NCBI RefSeq assembly: GCF_011044975.1
Contig: NZ_JAAKZV010000040.1
Location: 1-45,153 of the forward strand
Source: Streptomyces coryli
GTDB lineage: Bacteria > Actinomycetota > Actinomycetes > Streptomycetales > Streptomycetaceae
Length of the DNA stretch: 45,153 bases
Direction: 5' to 3'
Shown here: positions 8,709-16,037 of the stretch, in pieces
How the letters are laid out: every line of letters starts with the position of its first letter
Numbering within the stretch: the stretch's first letter is position 1
Notes under the pieces: generated by a model
The model's input: only the letters and a program-made list of their open reading frames with translations
Databases searched by the model: none
Told to the model about the DNA's origin: nothing
Program-made: the position numbers and the translations under genes

Positions 8709-8726
8709 ATTGTGCGCATGCACAAT
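8709..8726. promoter_or_regulatory. Operator-like inverted repeat between PucR-type gene and liv operon
   Basis: ATTGTGC (8709-8715) and GCACAAT (8720-8726) are exact 7-bp arms around GCAT. The AT-containing arms stand out in this GC-rich window, and the site lies in the regulator/transporter divergent region. I infer it binds the PucR-type regulator. Confidence 0.55.
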
Positions 8727-8734
8727 CGTCCGGT

Positions 8735-8752
8735 TTCACGGGTGTTCACGGG
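8735..8752. repeat. Tandem TTCACGGG repeat, one helical turn apart
   Basis: TTCACGGG occurs at 8735-8742 and again at 8745-8752, a 10-base period, nine bases from the ATTGTGC palindrome. The spacing puts both copies on the same face of the helix, as for a second regulator-binding site. The function is inferred. Confidence 0.4.
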
Positions 8753-8796
8753 CAGCGATTCCGGCGCCAGCCGTGGACGCGCGGCGCCGCCCGGTG

Positions 8797-8825
8797 TTGT
8801 GGTATCCGCACTCCCGGTGAAACTT
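8797..8825 (+). promoter_or_regulatory. Possible liv operon promoter
   Basis: TTGTGG (8797-8802) and AAACTT (8820-8825) are separated by 17 bases, 20 bases before the livF ATG. The -10 element matches the consensus poorly. The RBS AAGGAG lies at 8834-8839. Confidence 0.35.
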
Positions 8826-8845
8826 CTCAGTAACAAGGAGCGCCG

Positions 8846-9646
8846 ATGCCGCACGCCGCCTTGCAAGTAGGCGCGCTGACCGCTGGATACGGACCTGTGC
8901 GGGCGCTGCGGGAGGTGACACTCACCGTCGGCGACGGCGCCGTGGTGGCTGTGCTCGGGGGCAACGGCGCAGGAAAGACGACGCTGTTGCGGGCCATCTC
9001 ACGGACGCTCGGCTTCCACGGTGGAGCGGTCGCCGGGGGCGAGATCAGCTTCGGGGAGACCCGCCTGGACCGGCTCGCCGCGCCGGAGGTCGTCGCGGCC
9101 GGAGTGGTTCAAGTGCCCGAGGGGCGGCGCGTGTTCGCCCGCATGACCGTCGCCGACAATCTGCGGGCGGGTGCGCTCGGCGCCCCGCGCGGCTCCCGGT
9201 CCGTATCGCTGGAGCGGGTGCACGACCTCTTCCCGGTCCTGCTGGAGCGGGCCGCGCAGCCCGCCGGGCTGCTCTCCGGCGGCGAGCAGCAGATGCTCGC
9301 CCTGGCCCGCGGCCTGATGGCGCAGCCCAAGCTGCTGCTGCTCGACGAGCCCACCCTCGGCCTGGCCCCGCTCGCCGCCGAGCGGATCGCCGAGCGGATC
9401 CGCGAGATCAACCGGCAGGGCACCTCGGTGCTGCTGGTCGAGCAGAACGCGGCCATCGCGCTGCGGGTCGCCTCCGAGGCGTACGTCCTGGAGACCGGCC
9501 GGGTCGCCCTCTCCGGACCGGCCGCCGAACTCGCCGCCTCGGACGAGGTCCGCAGACGCTACCTGGGCGTCGTCGATGAGGACGCGGCCGCGGACGCCGA
9601 ACGGATCGCGGACGCGGCCCCGGTGCTGCGGAGGTGGCAGCCGTGA
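8846..9646 (+). CDS. livF: Branched-chain amino-acid-type ABC transporter ATP-binding protein LivF
   Basis: A 266-residue ATPase of the HAAT (hydrophobic amino acid) ABC importer family. It shows Walker A GGNGAGKTT (residues 38-46), the signature LSGGEQQM (near 143), Walker B LLLLDEPTLGLAP and the switch histidine region replaced by the usual LivF VLLVEQNA. It starts at an ATG with AAGGAG nearby and is the first gene of a five-gene operon. Unlike the classical order with the binding protein first, here the order is livF-livG-livH-livM-livK. The transported solute is not certain: these systems also carry amides, urea and other amino acids. Confidence 0.92.
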   Translation: MPHAALQVGALTAGYGPVRALREVTLTVGDGAVVAVLGGNGAGKTTLLRAISRTLGFHGGAVAGGEISFGETRLDRLAAPEVVAAGVVQVPEGRRVFARMTVADNLRAGALGAPRGSRSVSLERVHDLFPVLLERAAQPAGLLSGGEQQMLALARGLMAQPKLLLLDEPTLGLAPLAAERIAERIREINRQGTSVLLVEQNAAIALRVASEAYVLETGRVALSGPAAELAASDEVRRRYLGVVDEDAAADAERIADAAPVLRRWQP

Positions 9647-10485
9647 CCGAGGATGCCCCCGAGAAGACCGCGGACGCCCCCGGGCAGACCCCGAGCCTCG
9701 AAGTCCGCGACCTCACCGTCCGCTTCGCCGGCCTCACCGCCCTCGACGCGGTGTCCTTCACCGTCGCCCCCGGCAGCCTGCACGCCGTCATCGGCCCCAA
9801 CGGCGCCGGGAAATCCACCTGCTTCAACGTCCTGTCCGGGGTCTACCGCGCCTCCGCGGGGCACGTCCACTTCGGCCCCGACGAGCTCACCGGCCTGCCC
9901 CCGCACCGCATCGCGGCCCTCGGCGTGGCCCGTACCTTCCAGAACATCGCCCTGCCCCCGTACGCCACCGTCGCCGACTCCCTCATGCTCGGCCGCCACC
10001 GCCTCACCAAGGCGGGCTTCCTGGCCGCGGGCCTGCGGCTGCCGTCCGCGGCCCGGGAGGCGGAGCGGCACCGCGAACGGGTGCAGGAGATCGCCGAGTT
10101 CACCGGTCTGGAGCGCTATCTGGACCACCCCGCAGCCGCGCTCCCGTACGGGCTGCAGAAGCTCGTCGAGCTCGGCCGGGCGCTGTGCATGGAGCCGCGG
10201 CTGCTGCTGCTCGACGAGCCGGTCGCTGGAATGACCTCGGACGAGCGGCGCCGCACCGCCGCAGTCATCGCGGGAGTACGGGAGGGCCTCGGGATCTCCG
10301 TCGTCCTGGTGGAACACGACATGGGGGTGGTCATGCGCCTCGCCGACGAGGTGACCGTGCTCGACTTCGGCCGCCGCATCGCGAGCGGGCCGCCCGCCGA
10401 GGTGCAGCGCGACCCTGAGGTCGTCCGCGCGTATCTGGGCGACACCAACAACTCCGAGGACGCAGAAGAAGGTGTGACCTCATGA
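9643..10485 (+). CDS. livG: Branched-chain amino-acid-type ABC transporter ATP-binding protein LivG
   Basis: A 280-residue ATPase partner of LivF. Walker A is GPNGAGKST (residues 51-59), the signature is LPYGLQKLVELGRAL, Walker B is LLLLDEPVAGM and the switch histidine is in VVLVEHDMGVVM, as expected for LivG. The start is a GTG at 9643 that overlaps the livF stop in GTGA, with GGAGG eight bases upstream. Translation is coupled to both neighbours, and its own stop overlaps the livH ATG as ATGA. Confidence 0.92.
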   Translation: MTEDAPEKTADAPGQTPSLEVRDLTVRFAGLTALDAVSFTVAPGSLHAVIGPNGAGKSTCFNVLSGVYRASAGHVHFGPDELTGLPPHRIAALGVARTFQNIALPPYATVADSLMLGRHRLTKAGFLAAGLRLPSAAREAERHRERVQEIAEFTGLERYLDHPAAALPYGLQKLVELGRALCMEPRLLLLDEPVAGMTSDERRRTAAVIAGVREGLGISVVLVEHDMGVVMRLADEVTVLDFGRRIASGPPAEVQRDPEVVRAYLGDTNNSEDAEEGVTS

Positions 10486-11372
10486 CCACCTTCTTCGAGT
10501 TGCTGATCAGCGGCATTTCGCTGGGCGCCGTCTACGCCCTCATCGCCCTCGGCTTCGTCGTCATCTTCCGCGCCACCGAGGTCGTGAACTTCGCGCACGC
10601 GTCGCTGCTGTTCGCCGGCGGCTATGTGACCGCGCTGCTCACCGACGACATCGGCTTCTGGGCGGCGCTCATCGTCGGCATCGCGGGCGCGGCGGTGGTC
10701 GGGTCGCTGGTGGAGTTCCTGGTCATACGGCGCTACCGGGGCCGCGACCACAGCGTCCTCGCGATCGTCACCATCGGCGTCGATATCGTGCTGCTCACCG
10801 ATCTGACCCGGCGGATCGGCACCGACGTGCTCCCGCTCGGCGACCCCTGGGGCGACAAGATCGTGCAGATCGGCCCGCTGGCCATACCGGAGACCCGGAT
10901 CGCCGCGCTGCTCACCGCCGCCCTCGTCATCGCCGTCTTCCTGCTCGCCTTCCGCTACACGTCCTGGGGCGTGGCCATGCGCGCCGCCGCCGAGGACCGG
11001 GAGGCGGCGGCGCTGATGGGCGTACGACTCGGGCGGGTGTCGCTGTCGGCGTGGGCGGTGGCGGGGGCGCTGGCGGCGATAGCCGCGCTCTTCCTCACCG
11101 TCTTCCCCACGCCGGGCCTGGAACGCAACACCTCCCTCGTAGCGCTGAAAGCCTTCCCGGCCGCCATCATCGGCGGCCTCGACTCGACGACGGGCGCGCT
11201 GGCGGGCGGCCTCATCGTCGGCGTCACGGAGGCGATGGTCACCGGCTACCAGGACGAACTGTCCTTCCTGGGCCGCGGCCTCGGCGAGGTGGCCCCGTAC
11301 CTGGTCATGCTGCTGATCCTGCTGGCGCGCCCGGCCGGGCTGTTCGGGACGAGGGAGCTGACCCGTGTCTAG
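10482..11372 (+). CDS. livH: Branched-chain amino-acid-type ABC transporter permease LivH
   Basis: A 296-residue integral membrane permease. The N-terminal LISGISLGAVYALIALGFVVIFRATEVVNFAHASLLFAGGYV is the very conserved LivH beginning (shown here in family terms), and about eight hydrophobic helices follow. The cytoplasmic coupling region AMRAAAEDREAAALMGV interacts with the ATPases in this family. The ATG overlaps the livG stop and the last eight bases overlap livM. Confidence 0.92.
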   Translation: MTTFFELLISGISLGAVYALIALGFVVIFRATEVVNFAHASLLFAGGYVTALLTDDIGFWAALIVGIAGAAVVGSLVEFLVIRRYRGRDHSVLAIVTIGVDIVLLTDLTRRIGTDVLPLGDPWGDKIVQIGPLAIPETRIAALLTAALVIAVFLLAFRYTSWGVAMRAAAEDREAAALMGVRLGRVSLSAWAVAGALAAIAALFLTVFPTPGLERNTSLVALKAFPAAIIGGLDSTTGALAGGLIVGVTEAMVTGYQDELSFLGRGLGEVAPYLVMLLILLARPAGLFGTRELTRV

Positions 11373-12420
11373 CCGCATCCGGATCGGACTCATCGCCGCC
11401 GGCGCCCTGGTCCTCCTCGCCCTCCCCTTCTACGTCGACCGCTTCTGGCTGCAGGCCGGCCTCTTCGCGATGGCGGCGTCGATCGGCGCCATCGGCCTTA
11501 ACCTCCTCACCGGCGCCACCGGCCAGCTCTCCCTCGGCCACGCCTTCTTCCTCGCCGTCGGCGCCTACGGCTACTGCGCCCTGGCCGACATCGTCCCCAC
11601 CGCGCTCGCCGCCATCGGCGCGGTGCTGGTCGCGGGCGCCGCCGGGGGCCTGCTCAGCCCGATCGCCGGGCGGCTCAGCGGCGCGTATCTGGGCATCGCC
11701 ACCCTGGCCCTGATCTTCATCGGCCAGCATGTGCTCTTCAACGCCTCCGACCTCACCGGCGGTTACAACGGCCGCGACGTGCCCGCGCTGAACATCTTCG
11801 GCCTCAGCTTCGACGACACCGAGACGGTCGTCCTCGCCGTCCCGTTCGAGTCGATGGAGAAGCTCTGGTACGCGGGCCTGCTGCTCCTCGCGGCCTGCGC
11901 CCTCTTCGCCCGCGGCGTGCTGCGCGGCCGCCCGGGCCGGGCCATGAACGCCATCCGCGACCACCGGGTCGCCGCCGGCGTGATGGGCGTGCCGGTGGCG
12001 CGGCTGCGGGCCTGGGTCTTCGTCCTGTCGTCGATGTACGCGGGCCTGGCGGGCGTGTTGCTGGCCCTGATCGTGCAGCGGACGACTCCCGAATACTTCG
12101 GCTTCGCGCTCTCCCTCGAGTACCTCGCCATGATCGTGATCGGCGGCCTCGGCTCGGTCGCGGGCGCGGTGCTCGGCGCCGTCTTCGTATCGCTGCTGCC
12201 GCAACTCTTCGACCGCTACAGCGAATCGCTGCCGCTCGTCTCCGCCTCCGGCACCGGCGGCATCGCCCCCGGCGAAGCGTCCTCGTACCTCTACGGCGCC
12301 GCCGTCGTGGCGGTGGTGCTGTTCCTGCCCGGCGGTCTGGTCCGGCTGGGCTCGGCAGCCACCCCACGCGCCCTCACCCTCAGGAAGAAGGAGCCGACCG
12401 ATGAAAGCGCACCCGCGTAG
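11365..12420 (+). CDS. livM: Branched-chain amino-acid-type ABC transporter permease LivM
   Basis: A 351-residue permease, the heterodimer partner of LivH. It has the LivM segments LNLLTGATGQLSLGHAFFLAVGAYGY and RAMNAIRDHRVAAGVMGV, the coupling loop, and ends with the typical YLAMIVIGGLGSVAGAVLGA region and a final helix FLPGGLVRL. It starts at a GTG overlapping the livH stop (GTGTCTAG). Its last 20 bases overlap the start of the binding-protein gene. Confidence 0.92.
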   Translation: MSSRIRIGLIAAGALVLLALPFYVDRFWLQAGLFAMAASIGAIGLNLLTGATGQLSLGHAFFLAVGAYGYCALADIVPTALAAIGAVLVAGAAGGLLSPIAGRLSGAYLGIATLALIFIGQHVLFNASDLTGGYNGRDVPALNIFGLSFDDTETVVLAVPFESMEKLWYAGLLLLAACALFARGVLRGRPGRAMNAIRDHRVAAGVMGVPVARLRAWVFVLSSMYAGLAGVLLALIVQRTTPEYFGFALSLEYLAMIVIGGLGSVAGAVLGAVFVSLLPQLFDRYSESLPLVSASGTGGIAPGEASSYLYGAAVVAVVLFLPGGLVRLGSAATPRALTLRKKEPTDESAPA

Positions 12421-13675
12421 ATCAGCAGTGGTGGCGGTGGCAGCGATCCTCGCCCTCACCGCGGCAGGCTGCAGCAGCAAGGCGAAGGACGACGACGGCG
12501 ACACCGGCGGTGGCAAGGGCGCGGGCGCGCTCAAGACCGGCGACGGCGTCACCGCCACCACCATCCCGCTCGGCGTGCTCACCGACATGACCGGGGTCTA
12601 CGCCACCCTCGGCAAGAGCGTCACCCAGGCCCAGCAGCTGTACATGAAGCAGCTCAACGACGATGGCGGCATCTGCGGCCGCAAGGTCCAGCTGACGATC
12701 CGCGACCACGGGTACGACCCGCGCAAGGCGGTCTCGGCGTACACCGAGCTGGAGCCGAAGGTGCTGGGCTTCCCGCAGTTCATCGGCTCGCCGTTCGTCG
12801 CGGCGCAGAAGAAGCGCATCGACGGTACGGACAAGGGCCTGGTCATCCCGCAGGCCTGGTCGGCGAACCTGCTCGGCAGCGAGTCCATCCGGCAGATCGG
12901 CGCCACCTACGACTACGAGATGATCAATGCCGTCGACTGGCTGGTGAAGTCGAAGAAGGTCAAGTCCGGCGACAAGATCGGCCACGTCTACTTCGAGGGC
13001 GACTTCGGCGAGAACGCCCTCGCCGGTTCGAAGTACGCGGCCGACGAGGCCGGCCTCGAGGTCGTGGAACAGAAGATCAAGCCCACCGACCAGGACATGA
13101 CGGCCCAGGTCACCGCGCTGAAGAAGGCCAAGGTGAAGGCCATCCTGATCAGCGCGGGCCCGGCCCAGTCGGCATCCCTGACGGGCGTTGCGGCAGCGGC
13201 GAACCTCCCGGTCCCGGTGGTCGGCAACAACCCGACCTTCGCCCCGCAGCTGCTGAAGACCCAGGCCGCCCCCGCGTTGCTGAAGAACTTCTACTTCCTC
13301 GCCTCCACGCTGCCGATCGGCGACAAGGGCTCGGGCCCGGCGGAACTCGCCAAGACCTACTCGGCCGAGTACAAGGGCGACCTGCTCGACAACGGCATCA
13401 TCGCCGGCTGGGCCGCGGCCGACGTCTTCGCCAAGGCCCTGGAGGGAGCCTGCAAGGACAAGAACCTCACCCGCGAAGGCGTCCGCAAGGCGCTGCTGTC
13501 GATGAAGTCCTACGAGGAGGGCTTCGGCATCACCCACGACTTCTCCGACCCGGCGGCCCCGTCGACAAAGGAGAGCTACGTGCTGCGCCCGGACGACAAG
13601 GCAAAGGGCGGCATGGCAGTGGCGGAGAAGGCCTTCACCGCACCGGCGGTTGAGGGGTACACGCCGGAGGGCTAG
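12401..13675 (+). CDS. livK: ABC transporter substrate-binding lipoprotein (LivK-type)
   Basis: A 424-residue exported lipoprotein that should deliver the solute to LivHM. The signal peptide ends in the lipobox LTAAGC with Cys24 as the lipidated residue, followed by a flexible Lys/Asp/Gly stretch. The mature part is a type I periplasmic-binding fold (Leu/Ile/Val-binding type), for example TTIPLGVLTDMTGVYATLGKS and QLNDDGGICGRKVQLTIRDH. The RBS AGGAAGAAGGAG lies inside livM. Its TAG stop (13673-13675) is shared with the convergent RNase HI gene in the palindrome CTAG. There is no room for a terminator. Confidence 0.92.
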   Translation: MKAHPRRSAVVAVAAILALTAAGCSSKAKDDDGDTGGGKGAGALKTGDGVTATTIPLGVLTDMTGVYATLGKSVTQAQQLYMKQLNDDGGICGRKVQLTIRDHGYDPRKAVSAYTELEPKVLGFPQFIGSPFVAAQKKRIDGTDKGLVIPQAWSANLLGSESIRQIGATYDYEMINAVDWLVKSKKVKSGDKIGHVYFEGDFGENALAGSKYAADEAGLEVVEQKIKPTDQDMTAQVTALKKAKVKAILISAGPAQSASLTGVAAAANLPVPVVGNNPTFAPQLLKTQAAPALLKNFYFLASTLPIGDKGSGPAELAKTYSAEYKGDLLDNGIIAGWAAADVFAKALEGACKDKNLTREGVRKALLSMKSYEEGFGITHDFSDPAAPSTKESYVLRPDDKAKGGMAVAEKAFTAPAVEGYTPEG

Positions 13676-14358
13676 TGGACCGCCGCGGCGCAGGCCTCGT
13701 GACCCCACCCCTCCGGGTTCTTCATGATGGTCTCGCCGCGGTCGTACGACTTCCCGCACCGGCAGCGGCCGGGGAACTTTGCCTTCACCGTGCCGCCGCC
13801 GGTGCGCCGCTTGGCGCCGGAGGCGGCGTTCGCGCGCGCCTTGGGGACCGACGCCTTCTTCGTCGGCGCGTCCGGCTCCGGCAACGCCGACCCGTAGGCG
13901 GAGCCGATCGCCTCCTGCGTCCGCGCCGCATAGCTCGCCGCGGCATCCGCGGCGGCGTTGTACGGGTCGCCGTCCACCTGATGCGCGGCCACGTAGACGA
14001 GCTCGACCTCGCGCCCGCTCAGCCGCTCGTCGATCGCGACGATCAACTCCTTGTTGGCCACCGGCTTTCCGGCCGCGGTCTTCCAGCCCCGCCGCCGCCA
14101 CCCGGGCAGCCAGTCCCGCACCGCCTGCATCGCATACGTGGAGTCCATCCGGACCTGCAGCGGCACCGCCGCATCCGTCGACTCCAGCAGCCGCAACAGG
14201 GCGGTCAGCTCGGCGATGTTGTTCGTCGCGGTGCCGAGCGGCCCGGCCTCCCAGCGCTCGACGCCGCCATCGGCGCCCGCGATGGCCCAGCCCCAGGCGG
14301 CACGTCCAGGGTTACCTTTCGACGCGCCGTCGCACGCCGCGATGATCAAGTCAGTCAC
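13672..14358 (-). CDS. rnhA: Ribonuclease HI with C-terminal Cys/His zinc-like domain
   Basis: About 228 residues from a GTG at 14358. The RNase H fold and its acidic catalytic set can be read as Asp10 (CDGASKGNPG), Glu50 (NNIAELTAL), Asp72 (RMDSTYAM) and Asp138 (NAAADAAA), with His126 nearby. The enzyme cuts the RNA strand of RNA-DNA hybrids. After a Lys/Pro/Ala-rich linker there is an extra C-terminal domain with GRCRCGKSYDRGETI and GWGHEACAA, whose Cys-x-Cys and His-x2-Cys residues could bind a metal. It is not part of ordinary RNase HI. The start overlaps the TetR stop by eight bases, so the two genes are co-transcribed, and the 3' end overlaps livK by four bases. Confidence 0.88.
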   Translation of the reverse strand: MTDLIIAACDGASKGNPGRAAWGWAIAGADGGVERWEAGPLGTATNNIAELTALLRLLESTDAAVPLQVRMDSTYAMQAVRDWLPGWRRRGWKTAAGKPVANKELIVAIDERLSGREVELVYVAAHQVDGDPYNAAADAAASYAARTQEAIGSAYGSALPEPDAPTKKASVPKARANAASGAKRRTGGGTVKAKFPGRCRCGKSYDRGETIMKNPEGWGHEACAAAVH

Positions 14359-14935
14359 CGGGCGATTCTCCCATCCCGGCGACCGATTCCCGGACCGAGG
14401 CGGCGATCGCGTCGAGGCAGGCGGCGAAGTCCTGTTCCCCGCGGGCCTCGATCCAGCGCTCGAAGGCGTTCTGGAAGACGACCGTGGCGAGCTGCGCCAC
14501 CAGCTTCGCGCGGTCGTCCGGCACCCCGCGCTGCCCCAGCGCATCGCGGATCGCGGCCCCGACCGCGGCGGTCTTGGTGCGCTCGCGCTCCTGGAGCTCC
14601 GGGCTGGCGTCGATCACGGCGCGGCGCTCGGCGATGTGGTCGAGGTCCTCGACGAGCCGGGTGCCGATCGGAGCGAGCGCGTCGAGAACCGCGGTCAGCG
14701 CAGGGGCGTCCGGATCGGCGGCGAGGACGGCCTCGGCCGCCGCGGGCGGCAGCTGCTCCGAGCCGGCGAAGAGCACCTCGCGCTTGTCGGGGTAGTAGCG
14801 GAAGAACGACCGCCTGGTGATCCCCGCGCGCTCCGCGATCTGGGTCACGGTCACCTGCTCGTATCCGTGCTCGCCGAAGAGCTCCAGCGCGGCCTTCTTC
14901 AGCCGCTCCTCCGTGCCGGGATCCCATCGCGCCAT
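14351..14935 (-). CDS. TetR family transcriptional regulator
   Basis: A 194-residue repressor-type protein with the N-terminal helix-turn-helix VTVTQIAERAGITRRSFFRYYPDKREVLF (about residues 25-53), typical of TetR. The remaining helices form an unknown ligand domain. The ATG at 14935 gives MARWDPGTEERLKKAALELFGEHGYE, a normal family beginning. It is divergent from the oxidoreductase gene with only 22 bases between the two start codons, so it very likely controls that gene. The ATG for an extended version at 14959 overlaps the other gene's start and is less likely. Confidence 0.9.
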   Translation of the reverse strand: MARWDPGTEERLKKAALELFGEHGYEQVTVTQIAERAGITRRSFFRYYPDKREVLFAGSEQLPPAAAEAVLAADPDAPALTAVLDALAPIGTRLVEDLDHIAERRAVIDASPELQERERTKTAAVGAAIRDALGQRGVPDDRAKLVAQLATVVFQNAFERWIEARGEQDFAACLDAIAASVRESVAGMGESPGD

Positions 14936-14957
14936 GGCCCCGACGAGGAGGACCGAC

Positions 14958-16037
14958 ATGAATACGCAGCCGGCAGAGGTATGGATCCTGGGCGCGACGG
15001 GCCGTATCGGCCGCGGCGTCGCCGCGGACCTGGCAGTGCGGGGCCTGGCCCCCGTCCTGGTCGGACGCGACGCGGAACGCCTGCGCAAGACCGCGGCGGA
15101 CCTCGGCCTCGGCTCCGGTACGAAGGTCGTCGCCGCCGACGGGGCGGACCGCATCGCCGCCGAGATCACCCGGCAGCGACCGGCCGTGGTCGTCAACACC
15201 ATCGGTGATTACGCCGACACGGCCGCGCGGATCGCCCGCGCCTGCATGCCAGGCGGCCACTACCTCGACTTCGCCAACGACCTGTACGCGACTCCCCGGC
15301 TGCTCGACCTGCACGACGAGGCGGCCGCGGCGGGCAGCACCCTGGTCACCGGCGCCGGCTTCGGCGTCCTGGCCACCGAGGCCGTGGTGGCGAAGCTCTG
15401 CGAGGGCCTCCCCGCCCCGGACCGGGTACGTATCGACGCGCTGCCGTCGGTCGCCTCCGAGGGCGGCGTCATGGGCGCCGCCCTCGCCGCCTCCGTCGTC
15501 GACGTGCTGGCCACGGGCGGGCGCCGGTACGCGAACGGCCGCCTGGCCAAGGCGCGGCTCGGCGCCGAGCCGCAGCGGCTCGCCCTCCCCGACGGGGAGA
15601 CGGCGCGGAGCGCGGGCGGCCCGTCGGGCGAGCTGTTCGCCGCCCAGCGGGTCAGCGGCGCCCCGAACGTCACCGCCACCTCGGTCCTGGTCCCGGCCGC
15701 CCCCGCCGTGGCGGCGGCTCTGTCGCTCCTCGGCAAGCTGCTGTCCGTACCGGCCCTGCGCCGCCTGGCCGTCCGCGGGATGGCCCGGATCTCGGTGAAG
15801 CCCGCCCCCAGGCCCCGGCAGCACTCCTGGGGCCACGCGGTCGCGCAGTGGTCCGACGGCACCCGCCGCGAGGGCTGGCTGCGCGCCGGCGAGGCCATGG
15901 ACTTCACCGTGTCCGCCGCCGCCGAGACCGCCGCCCGCCTCGCCAGGGGCGAGGGCAAGCCCGGCGCCTATACGCCGGCCGCCGCCCTGGGGCCCGAGCT
16001 CGCGACCGCCGCCGGCGGCACCTTCATCCTCGGCTGA
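14958..16037 (+). CDS. Saccharopine-dehydrogenase-like NAD(P)-binding oxidoreductase
   Basis: A 359-residue cytoplasmic protein. The N-terminal Rossmann motif is VWILGATGRIGRGVAADL, followed by LVGRDAERL and the acidic segment VVAADGADR. The segments VVNTIGDYADTAARIARACMPGGHYLDFANDLY and LVTGAGFGVLATEAV resemble saccharopine dehydrogenase / trans-acting enoyl-reductase-like proteins. The substrate is unknown. GAGGAGG stands seven bases before the ATG. It is divergent from the TetR regulator (22 bases apart), which likely represses it, and its 3' end overlaps the convergent glycoside hydrolase by 14 bases. A lysine-pathway role is not supported by any neighbour. Confidence 0.8.
   Translation: MNTQPAEVWILGATGRIGRGVAADLAVRGLAPVLVGRDAERLRKTAADLGLGSGTKVVAADGADRIAAEITRQRPAVVVNTIGDYADTAARIARACMPGGHYLDFANDLYATPRLLDLHDEAAAAGSTLVTGAGFGVLATEAVVAKLCEGLPAPDRVRIDALPSVASEGGVMGAALAASVVDVLATGGRRYANGRLAKARLGAEPQRLALPDGETARSAGGPSGELFAAQRVSGAPNVTATSVLVPAAPAVAAALSLLGKLLSVPALRRLAVRGMARISVKPAPRPRQHSWGHAVAQWSDGTRREGWLRAGEAMDFTVSAAAETAARLARGEGKPGAYTPAAALGPELATAAGGTFILG

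Noticed and set aside
8678-8921. Small minus-strand ORFs across the liv promoter
   Set aside because: They cover the operator and promoter sequences and show no family features.
9843-11393. Antisense ORFs over livG/livH
   Set aside because: Sense frames show all ABC-transporter motifs with coupled starts and stops.
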